DNA from: Phenylobacterium sp. | Lineage (GTDB): Bacteria; Pseudomonadota; Alphaproteobacteria; Caulobacterales; Caulobacteraceae | Reading direction: 5' to 3' | DNA length: 37,207 nucleotides | Assembly (NCBI RefSeq): GCF_030698145.1 | Contig: NZ_JAUYNW010000008.1 | Span: forward strand, 1 to 37,207 | Shown here: one piece after another, positions 17,188 to 25,034 of the stretch | Position numbering within the stretch: position 1 is the first letter of the stretch | Layout of the letters: every line of letters starts with the position of its first letter | The notes under the pieces: model-generated | The model's input: the letters and a program-made list of their open reading frames with translations, nothing else | The model's database searches: none | Told to the model about the DNA's origin: nothing | Program-made: the position numbers and the translations under genes

Positions 17188-17793
17188 ATGTCTCGAGGCT
17201 TGACCTGGCTGCTCGCGGGAGCCGCCCTATCCCTTTCCGCCGGAGCGGCGCTCGCCGCCGAACCCAAAACGGCGCCGGCCCCCAAGACCTGGACCAAGAA
17301 GTTCGTCGACAAGGACGTCATGATCCATGCGGGCCCCGACCGCAGCATCATGATCCTGCGCCATGGCCACCGGGACGACCATCTGAAGGCGATCCTGCAG
17401 CTTCGCCCCGACCAGGAGCTGGCGCTGAAGGCCTATCTAGAGGCGGTGAAGTCCAGGCGCGACCACGTGGTCGACTTCGAGCACGCGGTCGAACGTCGCG
17501 CCACCATGGCCCGCCTGGACGAGATGGAAGCCCGGATGGCCGAGCACCAGGCCGCCATGAAGGCCCGCATCGACGCCACGCGCGCCTTCTACGCGGCGCT
17601 CGACGAGCGCCAGAAGCGCGCCTTCGACGAGATGCCGATGCTGATGTTCGCCGGGCCGGGCTTCGGGCCCATGCCGCTGGGCCCCATGGCGGTGATGCAT
17701 CACATGCCGAGGATGCACGATTTCGACGGCGAACCCCTGCTGCCGCCGCCCATGTCCCCTGAGCCACCCGTCCCGCCGCGGTCGCCGCGCTAG
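17188..17793 (+). CDS. Spy/CpxP-like (LTxxQ) periplasmic protein, second copy
   Basis: A 201-residue protein with a signal peptide (MSRGLTWLLAGAALSLSAGAALAA). A histidine-containing segment (residues 47-66) follows, then the helical region with LQLRPDQELALKAYLEA (70-86) and ARMAEHQA (115-122), both nearly identical to the upstream gene, and FYAALDERQKRAFDEM in place of FYAQLSPAQQKAFDAL. A methionine/proline-rich C-terminal tail (about 148-201, with M and H clusters) could bind copper or another soft metal. The ATG at 17188 has AGGGAGA upstream. It is clearly a tandem duplicate and lies 41 bases before ccmC. Confidence 0.82.
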   Translation: MSRGLTWLLAGAALSLSAGAALAAEPKTAPAPKTWTKKFVDKDVMIHAGPDRSIMILRHGHRDDHLKAILQLRPDQELALKAYLEAVKSRRDHVVDFEHAVERRATMARLDEMEARMAEHQAAMKARIDATRAFYAALDERQKRAFDEMPMLMFAGPGFGPMPLGPMAVMHHMPRMHDFDGEPLLPPPMSPEPPVPPRSPR

Positions 17794-17833
17794 GCGCCTT
17801 GCCCACGGCCGCGCCGGGGTCTAATCCGCCCGG

Positions 17834-18562
17834 ATGATCCCGGCGCCGGCTTTCCTGTCGAACCCTGAGCGGTTCATGGCCTTTTCCCGCTGGGCCGCGC
17901 CGATGTTCGGCGTGCTGGCGGCCGGCCTGGCCGCCGCCGGCCTGTGGCTGGCCTTCGCCGCGCCCGAGGACTACCAGCAGGGCGACACCGTGCGGATCAT
18001 GTTCGTCCATGTGCCCGCCGCCTATATGGCGAGCTTCGTCTATGCGTGCCTGGCCGGGGCGAGCTTCCTGTCCCTGGTCTTTCGCCACGCCCTGGCCGAC
18101 GCCGCGGCCCAGGCCGCCGCGCCCTTGGGCGCGGCCTTCACCTTCCTGGCCCTGGTCACCGGCGCCCTGTGGGGCGCGCCCATGTGGGGGACCTGGTGGG
18201 TCTGGGACGCGCGCCTGACCTCGGTGCTGGTGCTGCTCCTGCTCTATCTGGCCTACATGGCCCTGCGCGCCTCGCTCGACGACGAGACCAAGGCCGCGCG
18301 GGCCGCCGCGATCCTGGCCTTGGTCGGGATCGTCAACCTGCCGGTGGTCAAGTTCTCGGTCGACTGGTGGAACAGCCTGCACCAGGGCGCCACGGTGTTC
18401 CGCGCCGACGGTCCGGCCATGGGTCCGGAATTCCTCTGGCCGCTGGCCCTGATGGCGCTGGCCTACACCTCGGCCTTCGGATCCCTGTGGCTGGTGGGCA
18501 TCCGCGGCGAGGTCTGGCGCCGCCGCGCCGAGGCCGCCGCCCTGCGCGCGGCCAGGAGCTGA
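17834..18562 (+). CDS. ccmC: Heme lyase/export protein CcmC
   Basis: A 242-residue membrane protein with six helices. The tryptophan-rich heme-handling motif WGTWWVWDARLTS is at residues 118-130, flanked by the heme-ligand histidines H59 (MFVHVPAAY) and H183 (NSLHQGATV). CcmC places heme on CcmE in the periplasm. The start ATG at 17834 gives the normal N-terminus (SNPERFMAFSRW). The stop is one base from the ccmD ATG, so ccmC-ccmD-ccmG form a tight operon. Confidence 0.96.
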   Translation: MIPAPAFLSNPERFMAFSRWAAPMFGVLAAGLAAAGLWLAFAAPEDYQQGDTVRIMFVHVPAAYMASFVYACLAGASFLSLVFRHALADAAAQAAAPLGAAFTFLALVTGALWGAPMWGTWWVWDARLTSVLVLLLLYLAYMALRASLDDETKAARAAAILALVGIVNLPVVKFSVDWWNSLHQGATVFRADGPAMGPEFLWPLALMALAYTSAFGSLWLVGIRGEVWRRRAEAAALRAARS

Positions 18563-18563
18563 C

Positions 18564-18707
18564 ATGCTGGATCTCGACGCCGGCAAGTACGCGGCCTTCG
18601 TCTGGCCGGCCTACGCCATCACCGCCCTGGTCTTCGCCGCCATGATCGGCGCGACGCTATCGCGTGCCCGCCGTTGGCGGCGCCGCGTGGAGAAGGACGG
18701 CAAGTGA
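18564..18707 (+). CDS. ccmD: Heme exporter protein D, small membrane protein
   Basis: A 47-residue protein reading MLDLDAGKYAAFVWPAYAIT followed by one transmembrane helix and an RRWRRRVEKDGK tail. This is the typical CcmD layout: short periplasmic start with the KYAxFVWPAY signature, one helix, basic cytoplasmic end. CcmD stabilises the CcmC-CcmE complex and is needed to release holo-CcmE. It begins one base after ccmC and its TGA lies within the GTG start of ccmG (GTGA). Confidence 0.93.
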   Translation: MLDLDAGKYAAFVWPAYAITALVFAAMIGATLSRARRWRRRVEKDGK

Positions 18708-19228
18708 ACCGCTGGCTGGCGCTGCTGCCCCTGGCCGCCCTGGCGGCCCTGGCCGTGCTGTTCGGCGTCTATTCGCTGAAACGCGATCCCCAGGTGCAGC
18801 CCGACGCCCTGGTCGGCAAGCCGATTCCCGAACTCAGCCTGCCCCGGCTGGACGACGGCCGCGCCCTGCCCCTGCGCGCCGCGGTCGGCCAGGGCGAAGG
18901 CCCGGTCCTGGTCAATATCTTCGCCTCCTGGTGCGCCCCCTGCGAGATCGAGCATCCCGTGCTGGTCGCGCTGAAGGGCCAGGGCGTGCGGATCGTCGGC
19001 GTCGCCTACAAGGACGCCCCGGAGAACACCAAGGCCTTCCTCGGCCGGCTGGGCGATCCCTTCACCGAGCGCCTGGTCGACCGCGACGGCCGGGCCGGTA
19101 TCGAGCTCGGCGTCACCGGCGTGCCCGAGACCTATCTGGTCGGCGCCGACGGGGTGATCCTGGCCAAGCATACGGGCCCTCTGACCCCGGAAAGCGCCCG
19201 GGCCCTGCTGGCCAAGGGCCGCCGTTAA
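18704..19228 (+). CDS. ccmG: Thiol:disulfide interchange protein CcmG/DsbE
   Basis: A 174-residue membrane-anchored thioredoxin-like protein from the GTG at 18704. One N-terminal helix (about 4-23) is followed by a periplasmic thioredoxin fold with the active site WCAPC (76-80), the preceding PVLVNIFASW strand, VPETYLV with the cis-proline, and the GxxTPE-type C-terminal segment. CcmG reduces apocytochrome c cysteines for heme ligation. The GTG is shared with the ccmD stop. A CtrA-like TTAA-N7-TTGA sequence overlaps its stop codon but probably serves the next gene. Confidence 0.95.
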   Translation: MNRWLALLPLAALAALAVLFGVYSLKRDPQVQPDALVGKPIPELSLPRLDDGRALPLRAAVGQGEGPVLVNIFASWCAPCEIEHPVLVALKGQGVRIVGVAYKDAPENTKAFLGRLGDPFTERLVDRDGRAGIELGVTGVPETYLVGADGVILAKHTGPLTPESARALLAKGRR

Positions 19229-19239
19229 CCAAACCTTGA
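19225..19239 (+). promoter_or_regulatory. CtrA-like binding site (TTAA-N7-TTGA)
   Basis: TTAA, seven bases, TTGA: one mismatch from the CtrA consensus TTAA-N7-TTAA of Caulobacterales. It overlaps the ccmG stop and is about 50-64 bases upstream of the small gene at 19289. Confidence 0.4.
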
Positions 19240-19269
19240 GGTGGCGCAGGCAGGTTCGCGAGGATTCCG

Positions 19270-19277
19270 TTAACCAT
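19270..19277 (+). promoter_or_regulatory. CtrA half-site (TTAACCAT)
   Basis: TTAACCAT is an exact match to the CtrA half-site seen at some cell-cycle and flagellar promoters in Caulobacter. It lies 12 bases before the GTG at 19289. Confidence 0.4.
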
Positions 19278-19288
19278 AAGGCCCGCCC

Positions 19289-19528
19289 GTGAGCACGGTC
19301 CGCCCGCCGATCTTCCCGCAGACCCAGACGCCCAGTCAGGGCGTCCAGCCGTCGCGCAACCCGGGCCAGCGGGCCTTTTTCGAAGCCGCCATGGGCAGGG
19401 CGGCGCCCCAGGCGCAGGCGGCGATGGCTGCACCTGCACCGCTGGCGCAGAAAATCCCCGTGAACCTGCCCGCCGATCCTCCGGAAAAGATCCTGCGGCC
19501 GGGGTCCCTGTTGGATATCCGGGTCTAG
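19289..19528 (+). CDS. Small protein of unknown function
   Basis: A 79-residue protein starting at GTG 19289 (MSTVRPPIFPQTQTPSQGVQ). It is rich in proline, alanine and glutamine, without signal peptide or membrane helix, and ends in a compact segment PEKILRPGSLLDIRV that looks conserved. I do not recognise the family. It stands alone between ccmG and a convergent MarR gene, and CtrA-like sequences at 19225-19239 and 19270-19277 lie upstream, so cell-cycle regulation is possible. Coding nature is supported by base composition and the ordered C-terminus, but not proven. Confidence 0.55.
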   Translation: MSTVRPPIFPQTQTPSQGVQPSRNPGQRAFFEAAMGRAAPQAQAAMAAPAPLAQKIPVNLPADPPEKILRPGSLLDIRV

Positions 19529-19551
19529 GGCCGAGCCTTGGGTCTTGGCGG

Positions 19552-20094
19552 TCAGGCCGCCTTCTTCAGCTTCTTCTTCTTGGGCTTGTCGGCCTTCTTG
19601 GCCTTCTCGGCCTTGGGCGCTTTCTCCGCCGGCGGCTCGCCGGCCTGGACCAGGTCGCGCAGGGCTCCGACCAGGGCTTCGCGTTTGTGGGAGCCCAGCA
19701 GCTTCAGCAGGCGGGCGTCGGCCTTGACCATCTTCGGCCGCGCCTCTTCCAGGGTCGCCCAGCCGGCCTCGGTCAGGCTGACCGCGTTGGCCCGCGCGTC
19801 GGAGGCCGAGCGTTGGCGCTCCAGCAAGCCCTTGGCGATCATCCGCGCGGCCATGTCGGCCAGGGTCGAGCGGTCGATGCCGGTGATCTTGACGAGGTCG
19901 GTCTGGGTCAGGCCTTCGTGGGCCTCCACGGCCGCCAGCACCGCGTACTGACGCTGGGTGATCGCGCCTGCGCCCAACTCGTCGGCATAGATGTCGAGCG
20001 CGAGTTGCAGGGCCCGGTGCAGCAGGTGGCTAGGTGACCGGTCCAGGGCCGGCAGCCCCTTGCCCGACTTGTCGTTCGACTTGGCCTTGGCCAT
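19552..20094 (-). CDS. MarR family transcriptional regulator with lysine-rich tail
   Basis: A 180-residue winged-helix regulator. The MarR core runs about residues 20-140: HLLHRALQLALDIYADEL (dimer helix), ITQRQYAVLAAV, LTQTDLVKITGIDRSTLADMAARMIAKGLLER (recognition helix and wing) and SLTEAGWATLEEA. The C-terminal 30 residues are almost only lysine, alanine and proline, like histone-type tails, and may add non-specific DNA affinity. The ATG at 20094 has GGGG eight bases upstream. A TGTCG-N6-CGACA inverted repeat at 20146-20161 may be its operator. The target genes are not evident. Confidence 0.88.
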   Translation of the reverse strand: MAKAKSNDKSGKGLPALDRSPSHLLHRALQLALDIYADELGAGAITQRQYAVLAAVEAHEGLTQTDLVKITGIDRSTLADMAARMIAKGLLERQRSASDARANAVSLTEAGWATLEEARPKMVKADARLLKLLGSHKREALVGALRDLVQAGEPPAEKAPKAEKAKKADKPKKKKLKKAA

Positions 20095-20145
20095 CGGCTG
20101 CCCCAATCCGCGTCTTGTCCGCACGCTGACGCTAACGCGCCACAG

Positions 20146-20161
20146 TGTCGATTTGACGACA
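20146..20161. promoter_or_regulatory. Inverted repeat upstream of the MarR gene (possible operator)
   Basis: TGTCG, six bases, CGACA, about 50-65 bases before the MarR start. The size fits a MarR-type autoregulatory site, but the arms are short. Confidence 0.25.
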
Positions 20162-20193
20162 GATGGTCCGTGGGCGGCGCAATCGCCAGGGGG

Positions 20194-20781
20194 CTATTCG
20201 ACGTGCGGCGGCGGCGGCTCGTCGGTCTTGGCGTATTTCATCATCAGAGGCACCTGGCTGAACGAGAACACCACCGACAGCATCAGCAGGCCCGGAAAGC
20301 GGAACACCACCCAGACATCGTCCGGCTGTGTGCGCCAGACGGCCTCGTTTAGGGCCGCCAGGCCAAGGAAGAACAGGCCGTAGTGCAGGGTCAGCCTGCG
20401 CCAGCCTTCGTCGGGCATCTGCATGGCCTCGCCCAGCAGGGCCTTCAGGGGGTTCTTCCGCAGGGCCAGACCGGTCAGCAGGATCACCCCGAAGGCGGTG
20501 TTCATCACCGTCGGCTTGATCTTCAGCAGGCGGGTGTCGTGGAAGACCAGGGTCAGGACGCCGAAGAACAGCGCCGCCGCCCCGCCGATCAGCGGGAAGG
20601 GGGCGATCCGCCGCTCCACCACGAAACCGATCAGCAAGGCCAGGGCCGAGCCGGCCACCAGCGCCCAGGTGGCGGCGATCATGTCCTTGCCGGTCACGAA
20701 ATAGGCGACGAGGAAGGCCGCCAGCCCGCCGAAGTCGACGATGCCGCGCACCCATTTCCGCGCGGTGGGAGAAAGGGTCAT
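20194..20781 (-). CDS. yciB: Inner membrane-spanning protein YciB (septation protein A/IspZ family)
   Basis: A 195-residue protein with five to six hydrophobic helices. It begins MTLSPTARKWVRGIVDFGGLAAFLVAYF and contains FGVLTLVFHDTRLLKIKPTVMN and WRRLTLHYGLFFLGLAALNEAVWR, the signature region of the YciB/IspZ family, which affects cell envelope and septation. The start overlaps the ftsY stop (ATGA), so it is translated from the ftsY mRNA. The ftsY-yciB pairing is common in Alphaproteobacteria. Confidence 0.93.
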   Translation of the reverse strand: MTLSPTARKWVRGIVDFGGLAAFLVAYFVTGKDMIAATWALVAGSALALLIGFVVERRIAPFPLIGGAAALFFGVLTLVFHDTRLLKIKPTVMNTAFGVILLTGLALRKNPLKALLGEAMQMPDEGWRRLTLHYGLFFLGLAALNEAVWRTQPDDVWVVFRFPGLLMLSVVFSFSQVPLMMKYAKTDEPPPPHVE

Positions 20782-21713
20782 GCGTCCTCCAGGCCGACGA
20801 GCGAACGGGCGAAGGCGCGCGCCTTGAAGGGCTGTAGGTCCTCGATCCCCTCGCCCACGCCGATCAGTTTGATGGGGCTGTCGCTGGCCTGGGCCACCGG
20901 CACCAGGACCCCGCCGCGGGCGGTGCCGTCCAGCTTGGTCATCACGATCCCCGACACCCCGATCTGATTGCCGAAGATGTTCTCCTGGGCCAGCGCGTTG
21001 CGGCCCACGGTGGCGTCCAGGACCAGCAGGGTCTCGTGCGGCGCGTCGGGCAGGGTCTTCTTGACCACCCGGATCACCTTCAAGAGCTCGTCCATCAGGC
21101 CCTGCTTGTTCTGCAGGCGGCCGGCGGTGTCGATCAGCACAACGTCATGGCCGTTCTCCTTGGCCGTCTCGATGGCGTCGAAGGCCAGGCCCGCCGCGTC
21201 CGACCCGGTCGGCCGCGACATGAAGTCGGCCTCGGCTCGGTCGGCCCAGATCTTCAATTGCTCGACGGCGGCGGCGCGGAAGGTGTCGCCCGCCACCACC
21301 AGAACCTTGGCGCCGCGACCAGTCAGGTCGGCGGCGATCTTGCCGAGCGTCGTGGTCTTGCCGGAGCCATTGACGCCGATGAACAGCACCACATAGGGCT
21401 TGGGTCCCGACAGCGGATCGAAGTCGCCCTCGCGCTGTTCCAGCTCCGCGCCGATGGCCTCGGCCAGGGCTTCCTTGATCTCCTGCTCGTCGACGCTCTT
21501 GCCGAACTTCTCGTCGGAGAAGCGCTGAGTGATGCGCGCGGCCGAGTGCGGGCCGAGGTCGGCCTCGATCAGCATCTCTTCCAGCTCGTCGAGCTTGGCC
21601 TGGTCCAGCGGCTGCTTGGTGAAGGTGGAGACCACCTGCTCGGTCATCTGCTTGGACGAGCGCGAGAGCCCGCTGGTCAGACGCTGGAGCCAGCCCTTTT
21701 TCGGTTCGGTCAT
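20778..21713 (-). CDS. ftsY: Signal recognition particle receptor FtsY
   Basis: A 311-residue SRP GTPase that docks ribosome-nascent-chain complexes to the membrane. After a short basic N-terminus (MTEPKKGWLQRLTSGLSRSS) come the NG-domain motifs: G1 GVNGSGKTT (113-121), the AGDTFRAAAVEQL insertion-box segment (141-153), G3 DTAGR (195-199), G4 TKLD (259-262) and the closing GVGEGIEDLQPF (286-297). The A domain is short, as in many Alphaproteobacteria. It is in an operon with yciB and divergent from the TRIC gene by 47 bases. Confidence 0.97.
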   Translation of the reverse strand: MTEPKKGWLQRLTSGLSRSSKQMTEQVVSTFTKQPLDQAKLDELEEMLIEADLGPHSAARITQRFSDEKFGKSVDEQEIKEALAEAIGAELEQREGDFDPLSGPKPYVVLFIGVNGSGKTTTLGKIAADLTGRGAKVLVVAGDTFRAAAVEQLKIWADRAEADFMSRPTGSDAAGLAFDAIETAKENGHDVVLIDTAGRLQNKQGLMDELLKVIRVVKKTLPDAPHETLLVLDATVGRNALAQENIFGNQIGVSGIVMTKLDGTARGGVLVPVAQASDSPIKLIGVGEGIEDLQPFKARAFARSLVGLEDA

Positions 21714-21760
21714 GGGCGGGCTTCTAGCGGCTTGGAGGGTTGCGCGATAGAGGTTCGGAC

Positions 21761-22393
21761 ATGGACGCCCTCGCCGCCACCCTCGTCTGGCTCGACTATG
21801 GCGCGGTGGCGGTGTTCGGCGCCACCGGGGCGCTGGCCGCCGCGCGCCGGAAGCACGACATCATCACCTTCGGCTTCTTCGCCGCCGTGACCGGGGTCGG
21901 GGGCGGCACCCTGCGCGACCTGCTGATCGGAGCGCCGGTCTTCTGGGTGGACCGTCCGGGCTACATCCTGGCCTGCCTGGCCGCGGCCCTCGCGGTCTGG
22001 GTGTTCGGCGCCGGCCAGGCCCGGATGCGGGTGCTGCTCTGGCTCGATGCGCTGGGCATGGCCGCCTACTGCGTGGTGGGCGCGGCCAAGGCCGGCGCGC
22101 TGGACGTGCCGGCCTTCTCCGCCGTGGTCATGGGCGTTCTGACCGCCTGCTTCGGCGGGGTGATCCGCGACGTGCTCGCCCACGAACCCTCCGTGCTGCT
22201 GCGCCGGGAGATCTATGTGACCTGCGCCCTGATCGGGGCCGGAGTCTTCGTGTTGCTGGAGATCGCGGGCCTGCCGTCGGTTCCCGCCGGGATCGCGGGC
22301 TTCCTGGCGGCCTTCCTGATCCGGGCCGGCGCGATCCTCTGGAGTTGGAGCCTGCCGGGCTTCCCGGGCCGGGGGCGGCCGGACGCCGGCTAG
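21761..22393 (+). CDS. TRIC cation channel family (YadS-like) membrane protein
   Basis: A 210-residue protein with seven hydrophobic helices and an internal duplication typical of the bacterial TRIC/UPF0126 family. Each half has the pattern AVFGATGALAAARRKHDIITFGFFAAVTGVGGGTLRDLL, and again GMAAYCVVGAAKAG and GVLTACFGGVIRDVLAHEPSVLL. The glycine triplet GGG and GG kinks of the channel are present. It is probably a K+ or general cation channel. The ATG at 21761 has GAGG seven bases upstream. Its stop overlaps that of the convergent GFA gene by four bases. Confidence 0.9.
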   Translation: MDALAATLVWLDYGAVAVFGATGALAAARRKHDIITFGFFAAVTGVGGGTLRDLLIGAPVFWVDRPGYILACLAAALAVWVFGAGQARMRVLLWLDALGMAAYCVVGAAKAGALDVPAFSAVVMGVLTACFGGVIRDVLAHEPSVLLRREIYVTCALIGAGVFVLLEIAGLPSVPAGIAGFLAAFLIRAGAILWSWSLPGFPGRGRPDAG

Positions 22394-22863
22394 CCGCGCG
22401 GCGGCCACTCCGGCGTCTCATGGTCCGGGTGCTGATGGCTGACGATCGTGGCATAGTGGGCCTGCATCTTGGCCTCCTCCTCCGGCGTCTTGGCCGGGAG
22501 GTCGGCGAGCTCGGCCACCCAGGGCACGGCGCTCTCCAGGGCCATCTGCACCACCGGCCGGATCGGCGCGGGGTCGTCGAAGGCGCCGATGGCCACGTCG
22601 ATCACGTGCGGACTCCACTCGAAGGTCAACGGCGTGCCGCAGTCGCCGCAGAACCCACGGTCCACATTGTCGGAGCTGGCGAACCGCTTGCGTTCGCCCC
22701 GCGTCCACTCCAGCTCGTCGATCTTGATCGAGACCAAGGGGCCGTAGAAGGCGCCGAACGCCTTCTGGCACATGCGGCAGTGGCAGATGGACGCCCGCCC
22801 GAGCTCCCCCGTCACCTTGAAGCGCACCGCGCCGCACTGGCATCCGCCGGTCTCACCGCTCAT
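22390..22863 (-). CDS. GFA (CENP-V/glutathione-dependent formaldehyde-activating-like) family protein
   Basis: A 157-residue zinc-binding protein. The cysteines GCQCGAVRF (7-15), CHCRMCQKAFG and the later GFCGDCGTPLTF form the two-zinc site of the GFA fold. Family members include a glutathione-formaldehyde enzyme, but most have unknown substrates. The ATG overlaps the mtaB stop (ATGA), so it belongs to the dapF-mtaB operon. It is convergent with the TRIC gene. Confidence 0.9.
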   Translation of the reverse strand: MSGETGGCQCGAVRFKVTGELGRASICHCRMCQKAFGAFYGPLVSIKIDELEWTRGERKRFASSDNVDRGFCGDCGTPLTFEWSPHVIDVAIGAFDDPAPIRPVVQMALESAVPWVAELADLPAKTPEEEAKMQAHYATIVSHQHPDHETPEWPPRG

Positions 22864-24128
22864 TCCGCCGCCTCCAGCACCGCCACATGACCCAACGCCT
22901 TGCCGCGGGCGTGGCCGGTGATTGTCATCGCCACGATGGAGCCCACCGCCGCCTCGCCGGTGAAGGCGATCTCGGTGAAGTCCTCGGCCCGCGCCACGCC
23001 GTCGCGTTCCACCAGGCCGGTGACCGTGCGTCCGACCTGGCGGGCCAGGTGCCGCGCCAGGGCCGCCTCGCCGGCGGCGCGCAGGCGCGCGGCGCGGTCC
23101 TTGATCACCGGGCGCTGGAGCTGAGGCATCCGCGCGGCGGGCGTGCCGGGACGCGGGCTGAACGGGAAGACGTGCAGGAAGGACAGGCCGCCGTCCTCCA
23201 CCAGCCGCAGGGTGTTCTCGAACATCTCGTCGGTCTCGGTGGGGAAACCGGCGATCAGGTCGGCGCCGAATGCGGTGTCGGGGCGCACGGCGCGCACGTC
23301 GGCGATCAGCTTCAGCGCGTCGGCGCGCAGGTGGCGGCGCTTCATGCGCTTGAGGATCATGTCGTCGCCGGCCTGCAGCGACAGGTGCAGATACGGCATG
23401 AGGCGCGAGTCATCCGCCAGGCAGCGCATCAGGTCGGGATCGATCTCGGCGGCGTCGATGGACGACAGCCGCAGGCGCGGCAATTCGGGGACCAGCTTCA
23501 GGATGCGCGCGACCAGTTGGCCGAGGCTCGGCTGGCCCGGCAGGTCGGCCCCCCAGCTGGTGATGTCCACCCCGGTCAGCACCACCTCCAGATAGCCCTG
23601 GGCGGTCAGCTTGCGGACCTGCTCGACGACCTCGCCGGCGGCAGCCGAGCGGGAATTGCCCCGGCCATAGGGGATGACGCAGAAGGTGCAGCGGTGGTCG
23701 CAGCCGTTCTGGACCTCCACATAGGCGCGCGCGCGGTCCTTCAGCCCGTCGATCAGGTGACCGGCGGTCTCGCGCACGCTCATGATGTCGTTGACGCGGA
23801 CACGGCCTTCCGGCGCGCTGGCCGAATAGGCGCCGGCCTGCGACTTCTCGGCGTTGCCCAGCACCAGGTCGACCTCGGCCATGCCGGCGAAGGCGGCGGG
23901 ATCGATCTGCGCGGCGCAGCCGGTGACGATCAGCCTGGCGTCGGGATGTTCGCGCCGCGCCTTGCGGATCGCCTGGCGCGCCTGACGCACGGCCTCGCCG
24001 GTCACCGCGCAGGTGTTGAACACGATGGCGTTCTCGAGCCCATCCTCAGCGGCGCGCGCGCGGATGACCTCGCTCTCATAGGCGTTGAGGCGACATCCGA
24101 ACGTGACGATATCAACCGGCTTGGTCAC
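22860..24128 (-). CDS. mtaB: tRNA t6A37 methylthiotransferase MtaB
   Basis: A 422-residue radical-SAM methylthiotransferase that converts t6A37 to ms2t6A in tRNAs. The N-terminal domain carries the auxiliary-cluster cysteines C12 (FGCRLN), C40 (FNTCAVT) and C71 (VTGCAAQ). The radical-SAM motif C143-xxx-C147-xx-C150 is in NGCDHRCTFCVIPYGRGNSRS, and a C-terminal TRAM-like region follows. I start at GTG 24128, which overlaps the dapF TGA (GTGA) and gives the family N-terminus (VTKPVDIVTFGC); the longer frame to 24197 runs inside dapF and is unlikely. Confidence 0.95.
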   Translation of the reverse strand: MTKPVDIVTFGCRLNAYESEVIRARAAEDGLENAIVFNTCAVTGEAVRQARQAIRKARREHPDARLIVTGCAAQIDPAAFAGMAEVDLVLGNAEKSQAGAYSASAPEGRVRVNDIMSVRETAGHLIDGLKDRARAYVEVQNGCDHRCTFCVIPYGRGNSRSAAAGEVVEQVRKLTAQGYLEVVLTGVDITSWGADLPGQPSLGQLVARILKLVPELPRLRLSSIDAAEIDPDLMRCLADDSRLMPYLHLSLQAGDDMILKRMKRRHLRADALKLIADVRAVRPDTAFGADLIAGFPTETDEMFENTLRLVEDGGLSFLHVFPFSPRPGTPAARMPQLQRPVIKDRAARLRAAGEAALARHLARQVGRTVTGLVERDGVARAEDFTEIAFTGEAAVGSIVAMTITGHARGKALGHVAVLEAAE

Positions 24129-24952
24129 GGCAGGGTCCCCGTGAAGTCCACCTGGGCGGGACCCGTCATGATCACATGGCCGTCGGCCTCGCGCCATTCG
24201 ATGGTGAGTTCGCCGCCGTCGAGCACCAGGGTCGCCTTGTTGTCGGTCAGGCCGCGGCGATGGCAGGCCACCAGGGCCGCGCAGGCGCCGGTGCCGCAGG
24301 CCTTGGTCAGGCCCGCGCCGCGCTCCCAGACCCGCAGGCGGATGCGGTCGCGGGCGAGCACCTGGGCGAAGCCGACGTTCACGCCTTCCGGAAACAGGTG
24401 ATGATGCTCGATCATCGGCCCGACCTGGGTGACCGGGGCGTCGTCGATATCGGGCACGAAGAACACCACGTGCGGATTACCCATGGAGACGCAGCCGGGC
24501 GTGTGCAGGATCGGCGCGTCGATGGGGCCGACCTGCAGCTCGATCCCCTTGGTGTCCATGTCCTCGGCCAACGGGATCTGGGTCCAGTCGAGTCCGGGGA
24601 CCCCCATGTCGACGCTGACGATCCTGTCGCCGGCGCGGGTGGCGGTGAGCAACCCCCCTTGCGTCTCCATCACCGCCTCGTCGCGGCCGGAGGCCTCCAT
24701 CAGCAGCCAGCCCACGCAGCGGCTGGCGTTGCCGCAGGCGCCGACCTCCTCGCCGTCGGCGTTCCAGAAGCGCACCGCGGCGTCGGCCCGGTCCGAGGGC
24801 TCGATGGCGACGAGCTGGTCGCAGCCGATCCCGGCCTCGCGGCTGGCGATGGCGCGCACCTCTTCAGGTGTCGGCGCAAAGGGCGCGGATCGGGCCTCGA
24901 CCACGACAAAGTCGTTGCCGAGCCCGTTCATCTTCAGGAACGGACGGCTCAT
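24125..24952 (-). CDS. dapF: Diaminopimelate epimerase
   Basis: A 275-residue epimerase converting LL- to meso-diaminopimelate for lysine and peptidoglycan synthesis. It begins MSRPFLKMNGLGNDFVVVEA. The catalytic cysteine pair is C73 in GACGNASRCVG and C219 in TKACGTGACAAL. The substrate-binding VSMGNPHVV and ERGAG segments are present. It is the first gene of a coupled set dapF-mtaB-GFA; the dapF-mtaB-ftsY order is familiar from other Alphaproteobacteria, but here TRIC and GFA genes intervene. Confidence 0.97.
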   Translation of the reverse strand: MSRPFLKMNGLGNDFVVVEARSAPFAPTPEEVRAIASREAGIGCDQLVAIEPSDRADAAVRFWNADGEEVGACGNASRCVGWLLMEASGRDEAVMETQGGLLTATRAGDRIVSVDMGVPGLDWTQIPLAEDMDTKGIELQVGPIDAPILHTPGCVSMGNPHVVFFVPDIDDAPVTQVGPMIEHHHLFPEGVNVGFAQVLARDRIRLRVWERGAGLTKACGTGACAALVACHRRGLTDNKATLVLDGGELTIEWREADGHVIMTGPAQVDFTGTLP

Positions 24953-25034
24953 GGCCGGGGGTATATAGGCGAGAAACGCCGGCCGATCACCTTTGGCGAG
25001 ACAGACCCTGCCTGGGCGACCTATTCATGACGCC

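Noticed and set aside
22887..24401. 504-codon open frame antisense to mtaB and dapF
   Set aside because: Same reason: the opposite strand carries two unmistakable enzymes, and this frame shows only biased composition.
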